This document shows, one piece after another, positions 14,154 to 23,108 of a stretch of DNA of 48,485 nt. Every line of letters begins with the position of its first letter. Within the stretch, counting starts at the first letter, position 1. The translations under genes and the position numbers were made by a program. The notes under the pieces were generated by a model that saw only the letters and a list, made by a program, of their open reading frames with translations, did not search any database and was not told the origin of the DNA. Source of the stretch: Hydrogenophaga sp. 2FB (GTDB lineage Bacteria > Pseudomonadota > Gammaproteobacteria > Burkholderiales > Burkholderiaceae_C); contig NZ_SCML01000048.1 of assembly GCF_005503365.1 (NCBI RefSeq), forward strand, positions 1 through 48,485, written 5' to 3'.

Positions 14154-16568
14154 TCACGCGTTTGCGGGTTTTGGTGCAAATCCGCCGCTGTTTGCAGCGC
14201 CTCGACCACCGCCGCCCTTCTTGGTGACGCCTTCGAAGTCAGGCTTTCCCTCATGATCGTTGTAGGCGGCCTTGCAACCACCATCTGCATCGCGCCAGTG
14301 CGAGCATCCCCAGAAACTGCCCGTGTTGTCTCGGCGCGCCTTCTTCAGCAGGGACCCTTGTTCGCAGCGCTTGCATTTGTACTTCTGCCCTTTGTAGGCC
14401 TCCAGGTCGGTACTGCTGTTGCGTGCGCCGCCTGGCGTCTTCTCCTGAGGCGCACCTTCCACCTGGCGGAACGTCTTGCCGCACTTGTCGTTGGTGCACT
14501 TGTAGAACGGGCCGTACTGACCGGAGATCAGCCGCAGCTTGGATCCGCACCCCGCGGTCGGGATGAGACCAAAGCACTCGTGGTCCGTGTCCTGTGCGGC
14601 CGCGCGCGGGGGGTTCTTGGGGTCGACCGGGAATTGGCTGGGATTGAAGAAGCCCGAAGAGCTTTTGACCAGCTTCGTGATCCATGACGACTGACGCACG
14701 ATGAAGTCGCGGTAGGTGGTCTCGCGCGCCTGCACGGCGGCTCCAAACTGCTGCCACACCGCGGTCATGTCCGGCGTGGTGATGTGAGGCGGGAGCAGCT
14801 GGATCATCCGCATGCCGTTTTCCGTGGGCATCAACTCCTTGCCCTTCGTCTGCATGAGGTTGCGCTTGGCGTCGAGCAACGTGTCGATGATCTTCGCGCG
14901 CGTGGCTTCCGTGCCGATGCCCGAGCCTTCACGCAGTCCCTTTCGGACTTCGGGGTCGGTGACGTACTGGTGGATGTTCTTCATGGCCGATATCAGCGTG
15001 CCTTCAGTGAAGCGCTTCTTCGCCTTCGTCTTCTTCGACTCGAATCCGGCGCCAGAGACTGGAATGGTCTGGTCTTTGGTGAGCTGTGGCAGGGTCACGA
15101 CTGGATCGGCTACATCCGCTCCATCGTCATCGGCCGAGTTTGCATCGGAGAACGCCTTGCGCCATCCGTCATCGACATAGCGACGGCCTTTCGCGCCAAA
15201 CGTTTCCATCTGCCCGCCGGTGCCAACGCCCAGGACAAGCTCGGTGGCCATGAACTTGGCCTGTGGCCAGAACTGCAGCACGTAACGCTTGACGATCTCG
15301 CAGTAGACCTTGAGCTCGATCTCGCTGAGCCGCGCGATTTCGCCGGGGTTGTCCAGCATCGTAGGAACGATCGCGTGGTGGGCTGTGACCTTGGCGTCGT
15401 TCCAGGCCCGGCTTTTCAAGGACGGCCGAGCGCCCACCAGGGCGTTGCCGATCGCGACCGGCAGACTGGCCTTGGCCAGCGATGCGATGATCTTTGGGGC
15501 ATCCGCGTGCTGATCTTCGGGGAGGTATTCCGTGTCCACCCGGGGGTAGCTGGCCAACTTCTTCTCGTACAGCGACTGGACCACCTCCAGCGTCTGCGTT
15601 GCTCCCAGCCCGTAGAGTTTCGAGCAGTGGGATTGCAGGCCGGATAGGGCAAACGGCAGGGGCGCAGATTCCGTTCCTGGTTCAGTCTTCGCAACGAGGA
15701 CCCTGGCCTGCGCAGTGCGCTTGACCAGGTCGATGATTGCTTCCGCATCCGCTTTGTTGGTCAGGAGCTTTTCGTCATTGACGCGGGGATCGATCACCTC
15801 ACCCTTCGCATCGGCCCGCGGCATCCAGGTCGCCTTGAACCCCGGATCAGTGGCAAGAGCGATCTGGGGCACAAAATAGTCCACAGACTTGAAGTTCAGG
15901 ATCTCCAGCTCTCGATTGACGACAAGAGCCAGCGTTGGAGTCTGCACGCGGCCGATGTACACGGGTGAAGTTGCGCCCGCATTGCGGGCGTGGATGGTGC
16001 ACGCCCGGGTCATGTTGATCCCGTAGAGCCAGTCGGAGTGCGAACGGCACATCGCCTGCTCGTACCAGCCAAGGTATTCCACATTGGGTTTCATCGCGGC
16101 CAAGGCCTTGGTCAGCGAAGAATCATCCAGGGCGCTCGCCCAAAGACGGATCACCGGCTTTCGGTTCTTCAGGTAGATCAAGATCTCATCCTGAATCATC
16201 TGTCCCTCAGCGTCCGGGTCACCGAATCCAACCACCGTCTGGCACTCTTTCAGCAATTTCCCGATTGCGGCAATGTGCGCATTGGCACCTGCACGGTTGC
16301 CCTTCATGTCGCGCTTGGGCGCGAGGATGAACTCGTTGGGAATGATGGGCAAATCATCGAAACGCCACTTCGCAAATCGCGGGTCATAGTGATCGGCGTC
16401 GACCAGCTCCAGCAAGTGCCCGCGCTCCCAGCACAGTGCGTCTTCGCCCACGACGATGTGGGTTGAGAATGCTTGGGCCTTGATGCCCTGAGAGCGGGCC
16501 AGGAAGTCAGCAAGGGTGCGCGCAGCAGAAGGCTTCTCGGCAATGAACAGGCGATTGAAGGAGGGCAT
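14154..16568 (-). CDS. topB: DNA topoisomerase III (type IA), plasmid TraE/TopB type
   Basis: An 804-residue enzyme from the ATG at 16568 (MPSFNRLFIAEKPS). The frame is open to 16610, but homology begins here. The TOPRIM domain has IAEKPSAA at 8-15 and the acidic GDPDAEGQ at 116-123. The active-site tyrosine lies in the SYPRVDTEYLP motif (Tyr341). Two C-terminal zinc-ribbon units follow (CGSKL..CTNDKCG and CKRC..GC..GGC), as in the larger TopB enzymes. It relaxes and decatenates DNA during replication or conjugation; IncP and IncI-type plasmids often carry one. It lies in a minus-strand run after the exonuclease, 71 bases apart. The C-terminal tail is Gly-rich. Confidence 0.92.
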   Translation of the reverse strand: MPSFNRLFIAEKPSAARTLADFLARSQGIKAQAFSTHIVVGEDALCWERGHLLELVDADHYDPRFAKWRFDDLPIIPNEFILAPKRDMKGNRAGANAHIAAIGKLLKECQTVVGFGDPDAEGQMIQDEILIYLKNRKPVIRLWASALDDSSLTKALAAMKPNVEYLGWYEQAMCRSHSDWLYGINMTRACTIHARNAGATSPVYIGRVQTPTLALVVNRELEILNFKSVDYFVPQIALATDPGFKATWMPRADAKGEVIDPRVNDEKLLTNKADAEAIIDLVKRTAQARVLVAKTEPGTESAPLPFALSGLQSHCSKLYGLGATQTLEVVQSLYEKKLASYPRVDTEYLPEDQHADAPKIIASLAKASLPVAIGNALVGARPSLKSRAWNDAKVTAHHAIVPTMLDNPGEIARLSEIELKVYCEIVKRYVLQFWPQAKFMATELVLGVGTGGQMETFGAKGRRYVDDGWRKAFSDANSADDDGADVADPVVTLPQLTKDQTIPVSGAGFESKKTKAKKRFTEGTLISAMKNIHQYVTDPEVRKGLREGSGIGTEATRAKIIDTLLDAKRNLMQTKGKELMPTENGMRMIQLLPPHITTPDMTAVWQQFGAAVQARETTYRDFIVRQSSWITKLVKSSSGFFNPSQFPVDPKNPPRAAAQDTDHECFGLIPTAGCGSKLRLISGQYGPFYKCTNDKCGKTFRQVEGAPQEKTPGGARNSSTDLEAYKGQKYKCKRCEQGSLLKKARRDNTGSFWGCSHWRDADGGCKAAYNDHEGKPDFEGVTKKGGGGRGAANSGGFAPKPANA

Positions 16569-16639
16569 GAAGGCTGTTGTGTTTTCGGAGAAAGCTGCGG
16601 GGCAGCGCAAATGCGGTCAGCGCCTTGAGGGCGCGAGTC

Positions 16640-17980
16640 TCATGGACGCGTGCGCGATCGCCGAGGTGCCGGTGCGGGCGCCTCTTCATGCTGCTCGGCT
16701 GATTCGCCGGGTGCATCGTTTGCGGGCTCCTGCATGTCGTCGCCGCCAAAGAGGTCAATGACACCCTGCGCAGAGGAGAGCATCGAGCTTCGACGTTGGC
16801 GCGAATCGGGTGCTGCAGTTGCAGCAGTCGTTGGAGTGGCACCAGGCGCGACCTGGGGAGCCGGGGTCTGTTTGGCCGACGCGCCAAAAGTCTGTCGAAC
16901 GGCGTCGCTGGTGCTGCTCGATCTCGACGCGGCAGCGGGCGCGGGTGCGGCGGCCGGCGCACTTCCCGCGGCGCTGGTTGCCGTCGGCTTGGATCGCTGC
17001 TCGATCACTTTCAGAGCTGCATCGCGCAGCGGGGGGCGCACGAATTCGGCGCCGGTCATCCACTTCAGGTAATCGGTGGGAACCTGCGACAGCGGCTTGC
17101 CTTGGTGGGCCTTGAAAGGGCAGATGACGTCGTTCGGATCCCCGGCGCCGGCGGCAGGAGAAGCAGGCGTGCCCGCTTTGAGCTTTTCGTAGGTCCGCTC
17201 CATGTTGACCTTCAGATCTCGGTCGAGATCCTTCAGGTTCTTGAAGGCCCACTCGTAATAATTCAGGGGGATGTCGATGAGCTTTTCGTGCGCATGCTTC
17301 CCAAAGGGCATGACATCGATGGTGATGGTCGTTTGCACGAAGTCCCGGACATCGGCAATGCTTCGCAGGCCGCGATCAGCCGCCAGGCGAAGAACGTGAC
17401 CCAGTGTTTCGAAGGTCACATGGACGTCATCCATGGCGCGGTGTGCGCCGAGTCCGCCAGATTCAGGCTTTGTCTTGAGCCAGTAGCGCAGTACCTGGTT
17501 GCCGAAAGCAGGCGCCAGTGGCATCAGGTGCTTCGCACCGCGCAACGTGCACAGCCAGTTTTCTGCATCGGGCTCCACGCCCATAATGGGATCCACAAAG
17601 AGGGCATCGAACCCTGCGTTGTGGGCCACTGGAATGGACCCCTCGAGCATGGCCTGAATTTGTGGGGTGACCTGCTCGAGGGTGGGCGCATTGGCCACAT
17701 CCTCATCGGTCAGGTGGGTCACTGCCGAGCAGGTGGGGGGAATCGAAAAGCCCGGGTTGATGAGCGTGGTGAACCGCTCATACACGTTCCCGCGCCGGCG
17801 CGTGATGCCGATCTCGATGATCTTGTCGACCGCCGGATCGATGCCGGTTGTTTCGACGTCCACCACGGAGAAATCACCATCGATGTCCAGGGCCTCGATG
17901 TCGATGTTGCCAGTGGCCGGCGGCGTGGCAATGATCGGGTATTCGGTGCGCTCTTGGGATTTTTCGGCGGATGAGTTCAT
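16640..17980 (-). CDS. DEDDh 3'-5' exonuclease (DnaQ-like) with two DUF3820-like modules
   Basis: A 446-residue protein. The exonuclease domain occupies about 35-205: Exo I DVETTG (D41, E43), Exo II HNAGFD (D125), Exo III AHRAMDD (H180, D185). This is the complete DEDDh set of the DNA polymerase epsilon/DnaQ family, so it should be active. Then come two short related modules: MPFGKHAHEKLIDIPLNYYEWAF (about 224-246) and CPFKAHQGKPLSQVPTDYLKWM (about 287-308), which match the DUF3820 pattern (PFGKHKG..L..IP..YL.W). The C-terminal 130 residues are Ala/Pro-rich and probably disordered. It likely proofreads or trims DNA ends in replication or repair of the element. It lies between genes for TopB and two unknown proteins in one transcription unit. 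Confidence 0.85.
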   Translation of the reverse strand: MNSSAEKSQERTEYPIIATPPATGNIDIEALDIDGDFSVVDVETTGIDPAVDKIIEIGITRRRGNVYERFTTLINPGFSIPPTCSAVTHLTDEDVANAPTLEQVTPQIQAMLEGSIPVAHNAGFDALFVDPIMGVEPDAENWLCTLRGAKHLMPLAPAFGNQVLRYWLKTKPESGGLGAHRAMDDVHVTFETLGHVLRLAADRGLRSIADVRDFVQTTITIDVMPFGKHAHEKLIDIPLNYYEWAFKNLKDLDRDLKVNMERTYEKLKAGTPASPAAGAGDPNDVICPFKAHQGKPLSQVPTDYLKWMTGAEFVRPPLRDAALKVIEQRSKPTATSAAGSAPAAAPAPAAASRSSSTSDAVRQTFGASAKQTPAPQVAPGATPTTAATAAPDSRQRRSSMLSSAQGVIDLFGGDDMQEPANDAPGESAEQHEEAPAPAPRRSRTRP

Positions 17981-18003
17981 GTGGTTCTCCAGTAAATTCA
18001 GAT

Positions 18004-18666
18004 TCAGCCTACGTGGGCATGCGTGGCGGCACCGTCATTGGCAGCGGGCCTCTCACGGTCGCAAGCATCGATTTGCAGGGGCAGGGGTTGGGGCGGCAGA
18101 TGCAGCACGCGGTAAAGGTCTCGCCGTTCATCAAAACTCATGCCGTCGAGCTCACCCAGGATTCGATTGGCAGCGCGCGAGAGCGGTGGTCGGCCCGATT
18201 GAGCCGTGGCGGGCTCATTGACCGACTTGATGGGAAATCGCTCCTCAATTTCATGCCGGGCTTCGGCAGAGGGGAGCGAGGACAGCAGATCGACGATCTC
18301 GTTGACCGAGTCCGTGCTCAAGCGAGGAATGCATGCAGACAAGAGCCGCATGCTCACCATGGCTATGCGCCGGGGATCCACGTTCTGGTCAACAAGGTAG
18401 GCCCTGGCCACGTTCATGTACTGAACCGCCGCCTTGGGCTCCAGGCCTTCTTCGATCATGAAGCGGTGAAAACTGGAAGCCCCGGTACGCCCCCTCCAGG
18501 CGCCAGAATCCTTGAGGGTCAACAGGTTGAAGCCGATCTCGAGGCGTGAAAGCCCGATGCGCATGCGGCTCGCGTGGAGCTGGCGGTAAGCTTCTTCTGC
18601 GGCGTCGCAGCGGTTTTCTCCCGCAGCCAAACGGGCAGCCTGAGCTTCATGCCAGCGGTAGTCCAT
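18004..18666 (-). CDS. hypothetical backbone protein
   Basis: A 220-residue, Arg-rich, mostly helical soluble protein. It includes a WRGRTGASSFHRFMIEEGLEP segment and an MNVARAYLVDQN segment that resemble plasmid replication or ParB-like 'gamma'-helix proteins only vaguely. No catalytic motif, signal or membrane segment is seen. Its start lies three bases after the stop of the preceding gene (18670), and its stop lies 23 bases before the exonuclease start, so it is inside an operon that runs from promoter site F. Function unknown. Confidence 0.6.
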   Translation of the reverse strand: MDYRWHEAQAARLAAGENRCDAAEEAYRQLHASRMRIGLSRLEIGFNLLTLKDSGAWRGRTGASSFHRFMIEEGLEPKAAVQYMNVARAYLVDQNVDPRRIAMVSMRLLSACIPRLSTDSVNEIVDLLSSLPSAEARHEIEERFPIKSVNEPATAQSGRPPLSRAANRILGELDGMSFDERRDLYRVLHLPPQPLPLQIDACDRERPAANDGAATHAHVG

Positions 18667-18669
18667 GCC

Positions 18670-19722
18670 TCAGCTCTCGCCCACCAGGCGAAGACCAGTG
18701 AATTCACCATCAGCGCGCGTGGACTCGGCAGCGATCGCCGAATCTGGCTCGATGTGATCAGAGTCACTATTAACTTCAACCAGTTGAAGTTCTGGGATGT
18801 CGATCGCCGAGAGCCCGGGTGCACCCAGGGCAACGGCGCCCACCAAGGCATCAGAAGCCTCGGCAGCCATCAGCGGCGCCTGTGTTGAAGGCGCCCCTGA
18901 AGAAGGGGTCGCCGAGTCGATTCCTGGGGCCGCAGGAGCCTCATTGAGTTCCAATCCCAGCTGAATCCGCGTGAAGTCGGCAGATGGCTCGGGATTGGAG
19001 ATTTCAGCGGGTTTCACGCTGTCGTCAGTTGCAGCCGACTCAACCGCCAGAGCTTGAGCATCCACCATTTGGTCTGGGACGGGCAGGCGCTCGACAGCAG
19101 TGACGGCCGATTCCGAGTCATCGAGACCCCCTACATGCGGCTGGGGAGCGCTCGCGGTCAACGTGTCACGGATTCCGGCAGCCCCGGCTACGTCATCGAC
19201 CTCACGCTCATACGGCACCTCAGCGCCCGCCGTCATGCGGTCAAAAACAGGGAAAAGGTCGCGCTCTTCGGCCTTGAACCGCTCCTTGAAGCGCGAGAAC
19301 ACCTCGCCAGCGCTCTCGGAGAAGTCCGACATCTGGGCCAGGATCTGGCTCGGAGAGCCGAACGTCATGAGAAGTTTGTCCAACGCTGTGACGGCCGAGG
19401 TGGCTTCACGCTCGAATTGCTCAGCAGCCAGGCGCTGACGGGGGTCGCTGGCCAGGACCTTGTGCATCAGCCCGGACTCCAGCACTTGATGGGTCTCCAC
19501 CATGGAGCGCAGGGCGGTCAGCGAATTGGCCGTCTCCAGAGCCCGCTCTGCCAACTCCTCACGGCTGCCGCTGGCATACGACTCGAAGACGATCGAGTCC
19601 ATCATGCGCGCCAACAATTCGTGCTGGACGCGAAAAATGTGCGACGAACTCGGATTGGCGGCGAAACGCGTCAGCGAAACCGGCCCGAAGCCGTCAGCAA
19701 GGTTGGTGGATTTGATGTTCAT
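18670..19722 (-). CDS. hypothetical backbone protein, acidic C-terminus
   Basis: A 350-residue protein from the ATG at 19722 (MNIKSTNLADGFG). The frame is open 75 codons further, but those codons run through promoter site F and into the upstream gene. Residues about 30-175 are helical (LLARMMDSIVFE, LDKLLMTFGSPSQILAQMSDFSE). Residues 176-350 are acidic, Ala/Glu/Ser-rich and probably disordered. The predicted promoter (TTGGCA - 17 - TATCTT) would start RNA only about 3-6 bases before the ATG, so the message may be nearly leaderless. First gene of the operon leading to the exonuclease and TopB. No family recognised. Confidence 0.6.
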   Translation of the reverse strand: MNIKSTNLADGFGPVSLTRFAANPSSSHIFRVQHELLARMMDSIVFESYASGSREELAERALETANSLTALRSMVETHQVLESGLMHKVLASDPRQRLAAEQFEREATSAVTALDKLLMTFGSPSQILAQMSDFSESAGEVFSRFKERFKAEERDLFPVFDRMTAGAEVPYEREVDDVAGAAGIRDTLTASAPQPHVGGLDDSESAVTAVERLPVPDQMVDAQALAVESAATDDSVKPAEISNPEPSADFTRIQLGLELNEAPAAPGIDSATPSSGAPSTQAPLMAAEASDALVGAVALGAPGLSAIDIPELQLVEVNSDSDHIEPDSAIAAESTRADGEFTGLRLVGES

Positions 19723-19729
19723 TCTTGGC

Positions 19730-19749
19730 CTAAAAGATATCCTATAAAC
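19730..19749 (-). promoter_or_regulatory. site F of shared element overlapping a promoter
   Basis: CTAAAAGATATCCTATAAAC on the plus strand aligns gap-free to site B. On the minus strand TTGGCA - 17 bases - TATCTT is a good sigma-70-type promoter, and the element covers the -10 box. The ATG at 19722 is about 12 bases past the -10, so the leader is extremely short. Confidence 0.6.
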
Positions 19750-19768
19750 ACGGAAGTGCCAACTTTGA

Positions 19769-20566
19769 TCAGGCAGCTTTGCGGGCCGCGGCTTGGCGTG
19801 CTCGAATCGTCGCAAGACGGTCGCTGGTTGAAGCGGGAGGGGCAGTCGCTGCAGGAGCAGCAATTGCAGGGGGCTGATTGGCATCGTTGGCAGAAGCTCG
19901 GTCTGCTCGAGGATTGAACTGCCGGCCCTCGGTGTTGAGGAAAACACCCTTGATTCCGCGGATGCTCATGTCCGACAGGTGGACCACGTTGCTGCGCGTG
20001 GCCACGGTGACGTGGCCCTGGTGCATGCCGATGGCGGCGCATGCCTCGCTCATGTTGGCGCCGTAGTGATAGACCATCTCTTCGTCCAGCACCAGGGTAG
20101 CCACGGGAAGGCGCTCGATGAGCGCCTTGACGGATCGAAGATAGGAGGAGCGGTCATCGCTGTCGCGCGCCGCGACGAACAGATTGATGGCGCCACTGGA
20201 GCGGATCGCCTCATGCACGCCTTCGCAGTTGAGTCCATCCTCGAACAGCCTGGTCATTTTCCCCATCAACTCTGGGCTGCGTTCCGCAAGATGCCATGGC
20301 ATGAAGCCGAGGTAGCTGGCGTAGGACATAGCGCCGAGCTTGGCCGAATTGAGGAGGCGGCTGATGTCCCGCGGCCCCATCGGCTCTCCCAGCTCGAGGT
20401 GTTTCTCAACACTCAGCACAAAGTCATGAGCCACCAGTGCGTCGAGATGATCCCGGATCGTGCCCCGAAGAACTTCGGGAAGCCGGTTCAATGCGGTCAG
20501 GGTTTCACTGAGGTGGCTCTTGTCCTGGGATTCCCAGGCTGCTTGGGCTGCGTCCGTGGCGTTCAT
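19769..20566 (-). CDS. hypothetical backbone protein
   Basis: A 265-residue protein starting MNATDAAQAAW, with an AAGGA site 6 bases upstream. Residues about 1-200 appear as a folded alpha/beta or helical domain (YASYLGFMPWHLAER; GAINLFVAARDSDDRSSYL; IERLPVATLVLDEEMVYHYGANM). The last 55 residues are Ala/Pro-rich and then basic (RARQAAARKAA). No family recognised. It follows the 21138-20587 gene by 20 bases and is probably cotranscribed with it from site C; promoter site F begins 20 bases before its stop-side neighbour. Confidence 0.6.
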   Translation of the reverse strand: MNATDAAQAAWESQDKSHLSETLTALNRLPEVLRGTIRDHLDALVAHDFVLSVEKHLELGEPMGPRDISRLLNSAKLGAMSYASYLGFMPWHLAERSPELMGKMTRLFEDGLNCEGVHEAIRSSGAINLFVAARDSDDRSSYLRSVKALIERLPVATLVLDEEMVYHYGANMSEACAAIGMHQGHVTVATRSNVVHLSDMSIRGIKGVFLNTEGRQFNPRADRASANDANQPPAIAAPAATAPPASTSDRLATIRARQAAARKAA

Positions 20567-20586
20567 GGCGTCCTTCAGTGAAATGG

Positions 20587-21138
20587 TCAGGTTCGGCGAG
20601 AGAGGATGAGGCTCTCGGGTTTGTAGCGGTACATGCCGCTGCCACCCAGGACTGTGGCCTGGAGAAGCTCATCTTTGGCATATGGACTCTTCCCCGCCGA
20701 AACGGCCAGTTCGTGGACGATTTCAGAGGACTTCATGTCCGACTCGAAGCACATGACCAGGCAGTCGGTGACAAGGCACACCTGGCGGGGACCCAGGTAT
20801 CGGAATGCAAAGTCGAGAACCGTACGCAGGCGAATGTCAAGCGACCGTGCAATCGACGTCGCCTGCGATTCGGCCGGCTCGTTTTCGATGATCGATGCCA
20901 CATCACGTCGCCACTCGTCACGAACTGTGCGAGCGAGGCACATGAGGAGCTGATCGCGAAACGGGCCGCACCCCTCCCAGGATGCGGCAAAGAGTTGCCC
21001 ATTGATGGCAGTTGAGCCGTCGCCATTGCGTACCGCATCGAGACACACCGGGCTGACAATGAGCGCGATGACCGCGTTGAACTGGCGAACGCTGTCGCAA
21101 ACATGGCGCGCCGGATCGGTTTTCAACTGCTCGTTCAT
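20587..21138 (-). CDS. hypothetical backbone protein
   Basis: A 183-residue protein from the ATG at 21138 (MNEQLKTDPA). The frame is open to 21183, but those codons lie in site C. It is helical, with five Cys in the first 150 residues (CDSV, VCLDA, CGPF, CLART, VCLVTDCLVMC). No signal peptide and no recognised domain. It is divergent from the primase gene, sharing the 84-base control region with site C. The ribosome-binding site is weak. Confidence 0.55.
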   Translation of the reverse strand: MNEQLKTDPARHVCDSVRQFNAVIALIVSPVCLDAVRNGDGSTAINGQLFAASWEGCGPFRDQLLMCLARTVRDEWRRDVASIIENEPAESQATSIARSLDIRLRTVLDFAFRYLGPRQVCLVTDCLVMCFESDMKSSEIVHELAVSAGKSPYAKDELLQATVLGGSGMYRYKPESLILSRRT

Positions 21139-21163
21139 GGGTTGATGATGAGGTAGAATTGTC

Positions 21164-21183
21164 GTAAAGTGTATCACATACAC
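21164..21183. promoter_or_regulatory. site C of shared element between divergent operons
   Basis: GTAAAGTGTATCACATACAC contains the perfect inverted repeat GTGTAT-CAC-ATACAC (21169-21183). It lies between the primase operon (plus) and the 21138 gene (minus). For the plus strand TTGATG - 17 bases - TAAAGT (21142-21170) is a plausible promoter that the element would overlap. Confidence 0.6.
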
Positions 21184-21222
21184 AGCTTTTTCAGCTGGAA
21201 AACAGCCCCTTGAGGCCCATCG

Positions 21223-22680
21223 ATGAACGCTCCGCTTCCCACCCAGAACACCCCCTCAGGCGGCACCGAACGAAGTGCCCCTCGATACAGCAAGGGGCCC
21301 AACCTCGTTGATCGAATCAAATCGAAACTCTCTCTTGACAAGTACCTTGAGCCCATCATGGAGCTGAAGAAGGGCGGCAAGGGTGAGTTGGTGGGGAAGT
21401 GCAACATGCACGACGACAAAACTGCCTCGCTGCACGTGAACACCGAGTTGGGGGTCTACCACTGCAAGGGGTGTGGTGAGTCGGGCAACGTGATCCAGAT
21501 GCACGCCTTCATCCACAATTTGTCGTATGAGGATGCGAAGAAGGACCTGGGGCGCCAGCTCGGCGTCTACACAGACAAGGTCCTCGACAACGGTGAGGCG
21601 ATCCTTGCGCGAGCCGCCAATCTGTATGCCGGGCAATTGCAGCGCAAGGAAAACGCTCTTGAATACCTGAAATCGCGGGGCTTGAATCAGGACACCATCG
21701 AACGCTTCGGCATTGGTTTCTGCTGGGGCCGTGAGTACATGGATCTGACGCCGAAGCAGCAGGATATGGCGCTGCAGGCGGGCCTGATGAAAGAGGACTC
21801 GAAGAAAAGCTGGCTTGCCGGGCGAATCGTTTTCCCTGTTCGCGAAAAAAATGGTCGAATCGTTGGATTCGGCGGCCGCTTGGTGCCCTCGGACAACTAC
21901 GTGCCCACCGGCCCAAAGTACATGAACACGCCGGAAACGGCGTACTTCAAGAAATCGGAGCTTCTCTACGGGCTCTACGAGGCGAGCGGGGGGATCTCGC
22001 GCGCAGGGCGAGCCATCGTTGTCGAGGGCTACATGGACGTTGCCATGCTCCACCAGACCGGCGTGAACAATGCTGTGGCGGCCATGGGTGCCCAGGCCAC
22101 CGAAAACGCTTTTAAGCTGCTGTGGAGCGTCACGAAGAACATCGTCTTCTGCCTGGACGGAGACAAGGCCGGGGTGACCGGCGGTATGCGCTCCGTCATG
22201 GCTGCAGCGCCTACCATGCCTGATGGCGGCATGATCTCCATCGCCACGATGCCTGCGGGTGTTGATCCCGACGAATACGTGATTGAGCACGGTCAATCGG
22301 CATTTGACGCTCACTGCGACCAGGCGGTGCCTCTGGCAAAATATCTGATGGATTCGAAGGTCAACGACTTCGATCTGGCGTCGCCGGAAGGCCGCGCCGG
22401 CCTGATCAAAGCAGCCCAGGAATTGGGGGCGACCTTCAACTCGGCGCCCATCGTGGCCGAACAACTCGAGGAAGAGGCCCGTGCCCTTTGCGCAAGCGCC
22501 CTGGTCGAGTCCACTCTTCGGCGCATGGAGTTGCCTGCGGTGCTGGATCAACGCGACGTCGAAATGGCCATCGGTCTCCTGCAGAAGCTGGTCTCCGACG
22601 TGCCCAGGCAGACCGGCCGTGAGCGCATCGCTGCGATCCGCCGCCAAACCCTGTCGGCGCGTCGACCGGCAGGCGCCTGA
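21223..22680 (+). CDS. dnaG: DnaG-type DNA primase, short form
   Basis: A 485-residue primase that would make RNA primers for replication or conjugative complementary-strand synthesis. The CHC2-type zinc finger has ligands C60, H63, C81 and C84 (CNMH ... YHCKGCGESGN). The RNA polymerase core follows (FGIGFCWG; RIVFPVREKNGRIVGFGGR), then the TOPRIM acidic set: VVEGYMD (E268) and CLDGDKAG (D312, D314). Chromosomal DnaG is about 580-650 residues; this protein lacks most of the C-terminal helicase-binding domain, as many plasmid and phage primases do. It is first in a plus-strand operon of three genes ending at the strong terminator at 23542. Confidence 0.93.
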   Translation: MNAPLPTQNTPSGGTERSAPRYSKGPNLVDRIKSKLSLDKYLEPIMELKKGGKGELVGKCNMHDDKTASLHVNTELGVYHCKGCGESGNVIQMHAFIHNLSYEDAKKDLGRQLGVYTDKVLDNGEAILARAANLYAGQLQRKENALEYLKSRGLNQDTIERFGIGFCWGREYMDLTPKQQDMALQAGLMKEDSKKSWLAGRIVFPVREKNGRIVGFGGRLVPSDNYVPTGPKYMNTPETAYFKKSELLYGLYEASGGISRAGRAIVVEGYMDVAMLHQTGVNNAVAAMGAQATENAFKLLWSVTKNIVFCLDGDKAGVTGGMRSVMAAAPTMPDGGMISIATMPAGVDPDEYVIEHGQSAFDAHCDQAVPLAKYLMDSKVNDFDLASPEGRAGLIKAAQELGATFNSAPIVAEQLEEEARALCASALVESTLRRMELPAVLDQRDVEMAIGLLQKLVSDVPRQTGRERIAAIRRQTLSARRPAGA

Positions 22681-22724
22681 TACCGTGATCACTCATAGCC
22701 GCTAGAAGAGGGAAAGGTACACAG

Positions 22725-23099
22725 ATGTTGGGCAACAAGTCACTCCTCATCACAGCGATGCAGGATTCCATAGACGATGCGGACGCTAGTCATCGCCGAG
22801 AGATCGACAAGCTCCAGCAGCGGCTGCATGACGCGCAAAGAACCGCGGTCTTTCGCGACGCAGCCAAGCAGGCCCTCGGAACGCTTGTAGATGAAATGGT
22901 CGATGAGGTGAAAGGCAAAAAGCCCGTGCGCTTGAGCGACCCTGCAAACCGAGATCTCCGCAATGCCTTTTACGTCGACACCATGGCAGGCAACGTCAAG
23001 GTGTTGGCTGATGGACGGGCGCGGGCGCCAGACGGCACAAAAATTGAAATGACCCCCGAAACAATCGCCGAATTCAAGGCCAAGCGCCAGCTCAAGTAA
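22725..23099 (+). CDS. small hypothetical protein, coiled-coil
   Basis: A 124-residue protein with a helical, coiled-coil-like N-terminal half (DDADASHRREIDKLQQRLHD) and a basic C-terminal end (EFKAKRQLK). A GGGAAAGG stretch upstream serves as ribosome-binding site. It lies 44 bases after the primase gene and 9 bases before the next, so it belongs to the primase operon. No family recognised. Confidence 0.6.
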   Translation: MLGNKSLLITAMQDSIDDADASHRREIDKLQQRLHDAQRTAVFRDAAKQALGTLVDEMVDEVKGKKPVRLSDPANRDLRNAFYVDTMAGNVKVLADGRARAPDGTKIEMTPETIAEFKAKRQLK

Positions 23100-23108
23100 G
23101 GAATCGCC

